A stretch of DNA of 8,669 bases, taken from contig JBIKLI010000181.1 of assembly GCA_044359885.1 (NCBI GenBank), positions 1 through 8,669 of the forward strand. Reading direction: 5' to 3'. This DNA is from CAIOSQ01 sp044359885 (GTDB lineage: Bacteria > Pseudomonadota > Alphaproteobacteria > CACIAM-22H2). A program made the translations under genes and the position numbers. Below the pieces are notes generated by a model, which was not told the origin of the DNA, did not search any database, and saw only the letters and a program-made list of their open reading frames with translations. Of this stretch, positions 6,777 to 8,669 are shown one piece after another. The number at the start of each line of letters is the position of its first letter. The stretch's first letter is position 1.

Positions 6777-8669
6777 GGCGACCTCCGCGCCACGCATCAT
6801 CCCGAGATATGCGGCTTCCAGGTCCCGGGCGAAGGCGGGCGCGTCGCAGAGCGGAGACAGGCGCATGCGTTCGCGCAGGCCGGCGCCCAGCGACACGATC
6901 CGCGCCGGATCATGAGCCAGTGTCACCGCGATCTCGACATACTCGTCGATGTCGCGTGCGACGAGTTCGTCGAGCCCGACCCGATGGAGGAGACTGGCAC
7001 CGACCCTTGCGGCATGACGGTCGCCCGCGCAGGAGACAACCGGCACGCCCATCCAAAGCGCCTCGCAGGTCGTCGTCGTGCCGTTATAGGGGAGGCTGTC
7101 GAGGGCGATGTCGAGGCGCCGGTAGAGTTCGAGATGCGCGTGGCGGTCCGTCGTGGGAGGGATCGTCTCGAGCCTCGACGGATCGACGCCGCAGCTGGCG
7201 AAGCGCTCGCGGATGCGTTGCCGGGCCGCGTCGCTCGCCAGCCCCGCGGCCTTGAGAACGAGCCTCGCATCCGGAAGTCGCGCGAGGATCCGGCTCCAGG
7301 CATCGATCATCCCGGGACCAAGCTTGGACAGGGCGTTGAACGATCCGAGCGTGACCCCGCGCGAATCGGCTGTCGCGCAGGGCCGCGAACCGAGGCGCGG
7401 CGCATCCTCCGGGGGACGGTAGCAGAGAAAGCCGCGCGGAAGACGTACGAGGCGCTCGGTATGGAAGGCGTCCGTTGTTCCGGGCGGGTCGGCGATCGGG
7501 TCGGTGATCCGATAGTCGATCGTGTCCAGGCCGGTGGTGTTCGGATAGCCGATCCATGTCGCCTGGACCGATGCCGGCCGACGCTGGAACATGGCGAGGC
7601 GGTTGCCCCTCGTGTGGCCGGCGAGGTCGACCAGGATGTCGATGCCGTCGGCCATCACAAGCCTTGCCAAGCTGTCGTCGTCGATCGACGCCACGTCGCG
7701 CCAGAGCCGGGCGGCGGCACGCATGCGCCGCGTGGTCGCATCCGAAAGCGTTCCGCAATGGTAGCAGACCGCATGCACCACCTGCGGGTCGTGCGCGGCG
7801 AGGACCGCCTCGAGGAAATAGGCGACCGAGTGGGTATGCAGGTCCGGCGACACATAGCCGACGCGCAAAGGCCGTCCATGGGGCAGGGTCGGGGGCGGGT
7901 GTACGTGCGGCGGCGGCGCATGACGCGCGATCAGCCGGCCCATCGCGCGATGAACCACGGCAAGTTCGCTGGTGCCGACATGCTCGGCTCCGTTGAGCGT
8001 CATCAGCAGCGGCATCCGCGGCACCGCGCTCTCCGGCGCCAGGTCGCGCGCGGTCCGGAACGAAGCGAGGGCTTCCTCCTGGAAACCGGCTACGGAAAGC
8101 GCCGAGCCCAGGTTCGCATGCGCCTCGGCGAGCGCTGGCCGCAGCCGGATGGCCTCCCTGAAGGCGGCGATGGCGTCGTCGAGCCTTCCCATGTCCCTTA
8201 GGGCGTTGCCGCGGTTGACATGGAGTTCGGGCCAGTCCGGTTTCAGGGCGACGGCACGGTCGTAGCTGTCCAGCGCCTCCTTTGCGCGGTGCGCGGCGCG
8301 CAGCAGCGCGCCGCGGTTGAAATGCGGCCCGGGGACGTCGGGCCGCAGCGCGATCGCCCGATCGTAGCTGAGCAGGGCGTCGCGCCGGCGGCCCAGCGCA
8401 AGCAGAGCGTTGCCTCGATAATCGAGCGCCTGCGCATAGCCAGGGTCGAGCGCGATCGCGCGGTCGTAGCTGGCGACGGCGCGTTCGAAAGCGCCCATCG
8501 CCTTGAGCACGACGCCGAGATTGCAGTGGAACGCCGGCTCCGAGCCCGTTATCGCGATCGCGCGCTCGATCATGTCGACAGCCCGCGCATGGTGGCCCCG
8601 CTGATGGGCGGCAAGCCCGGCAAGATGGAGCGCCGTGGCGTTCTCCGGGTCTTCGGCGAGAGCCTGCTC
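6768..8669 (-). CDS. TPR-repeat glycosyltransferase, O-GlcNAc transferase/SPINDLY-like (GT41), N-terminus beyond window
   Basis: The frame is open to the right edge; 633 residues are visible. An ATG at 8573 is not the real start, because TPR sequence (ENATALHLAGLAAHQRGHH) continues upstream in frame. Six 34-residue TPR units occupy about visible residues 10-213 (for example SYDRAIALDP, SYDRAIALRP, SYDRAVALKP) and should form a protein-binding superhelix. The GT41 catalytic region runs from about 266 to 620: RPLRVGYVSPDLHTH, DILVDLAGHTRGNRLAMFQR, QATWIGYPNTTGLDTIDYR, GSFNALSKLGP and LDSLPYNGTTTTCEALWMGV. By motif alignment with human OGT, the His of DLHTH (visible 280) and the Lys of FNALSK (visible 449) sit at positions important for catalysis or nucleotide binding. 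The PYNGTTTTCE motif is closer to plant SPINDLY than to OGT, so the donor sugar is uncertain. Likely a cytoplasmic protein glycosyltransferase; no target is visible. Confidence 0.93.
   Translation of the reverse strand, partial: EQALAEDPENATALHLAGLAAHQRGHHARAVDMIERAIAITGSEPAFHCNLGVVLKAMGAFERAVASYDRAIALDPGYAQALDYRGNALLALGRRRDALLSYDRAIALRPDVPGPHFNRGALLRAAHRAKEALDSYDRAVALKPDWPELHVNRGNALRDMGRLDDAIAAFREAIRLRPALAEAHANLGSALSVAGFQEEALASFRTARDLAPESAVPRMPLLMTLNGAEHVGTSELAVVHRAMGRLIARHAPPPHVHPPPTLPHGRPLRVGYVSPDLHTHSVAYFLEAVLAAHDPQVVHAVCYHCGTLSDATTRRMRAAARLWRDVASIDDDSLARLVMADGIDILVDLAGHTRGNRLAMFQRRPASVQATWIGYPNTTGLDTIDYRITDPIADPPGTTDAFHTERLVRLPRGFLCYRPPEDAPRLGSRPCATADSRGVTLGSFNALSKLGPGMIDAWSRILARLPDARLVLKAAGLASDAARQRIRERFASCGVDPSRLETIPPTTDRHAHLELYRRLDIALDSLPYNGTTTTCEALWMGVPVVSCAGDRHAARVGASLLHRVGLDELVARDIDEYVEIAVTLAHDPARIVSLGAGLRERMRLSPLCDAPAFARDLEAAYLGMMRGAEVASG
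8257..8472 (-). repeat. Near-identical 102-bp-spaced DNA repeats within the TPR coding region
   Basis: The octamer CGTAGCTG (plus-strand reading), encoding part of the SYDRA motif, recurs at 8261-8268, 8363-8370 and 8465-8472, exactly 102 bp apart, which is one 34-codon TPR unit. Flanking bases are also similar (cGGTCGTAGCTG at two copies, cGATCGTAGCTG at the third). The repeats are coding and suggest duplication of TPR units within this gene; copy number may vary between strains. Confidence 0.6.

Noticed and set aside
6912..8201. A 429-codon plus-strand frame opposite the glycosyltransferase
   Set aside because: The minus strand encodes unmistakable TPR and GT41 motifs; the plus-strand product is a shadow.
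8571..8573. ATG at 8573 as the start of the glycosyltransferase
   Set aside because: The same frame stays open to the window edge and continues a well-formed TPR unit upstream, so the true start lies outside.
1..8669. Search for CRISPR repeats, tRNA or rRNA genes, insertion-sequence ends, integrases, toxin-antitoxin or defence genes
   Set aside because: None was seen by eye. Every long interval is filled by the coding genes listed, and the only intergenic stretches are about 120-150 bp and about 85 bp.

Overview
The window is GC-rich with tightly packed genes and reads as a chromosomal segment from an alphaproteobacterium. A member of Rhodospirillales or a related order is plausible. This placement rests on three things: the high G+C in third codon positions, the MttB homologue with an Arg/Ala-rich N-terminus, and the TPR-SPINDLY type glycosyltransferase. 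No marker gene fixes the taxon. I see no rRNA, tRNA, CRISPR array, insertion sequence or phage gene.

Layout. On the left (1-1067, minus strand) is the N-terminal two-thirds or so of a trimethylamine methyltransferase (MttB) family protein that runs off the left edge. A short divergent intergenic region follows (about 1068-1213). It holds an 8-bp-arm inverted repeat, a weak promoter candidate and a small hairpin that could cover the next ribosome binding site. From 1214 to 6776 on the plus strand there is a complete peptide/nickel-type (Opp/Dpp) ABC importer operon. It encodes a Tat-exported substrate-binding protein, a DppB-like permease, a DppC-like permease, and one polypeptide carrying both the DppD-like and DppF-like ATPases. 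A strong terminator-like hairpin sits between the binding protein and the first permease; the genes after it overlap by a few bases each. On the right (6768-8669, minus strand) is a TPR plus glycosyltransferase-41 (O-GlcNAc transferase/SPINDLY-like) protein that runs off the right edge. Its 3' end overlaps the ATPase gene by 9 bp, tail to tail.

How the genes may work together. The importer is self-contained: binding protein, two permeases and two ATPase halves make a full transporter. The divergent MttB-family gene suggests that the substrate is a methylated amine, betaine or N-methylated peptide-like compound that MttB demethylates after uptake, but this is inference from position only. The glycosyltransferase is convergent with the operon and probably functionally unrelated. 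I found no clearly new system. The points most worth following are the mttB/importer pairing, the intra-operon hairpin, and the SPINDLY-like active-site motif.
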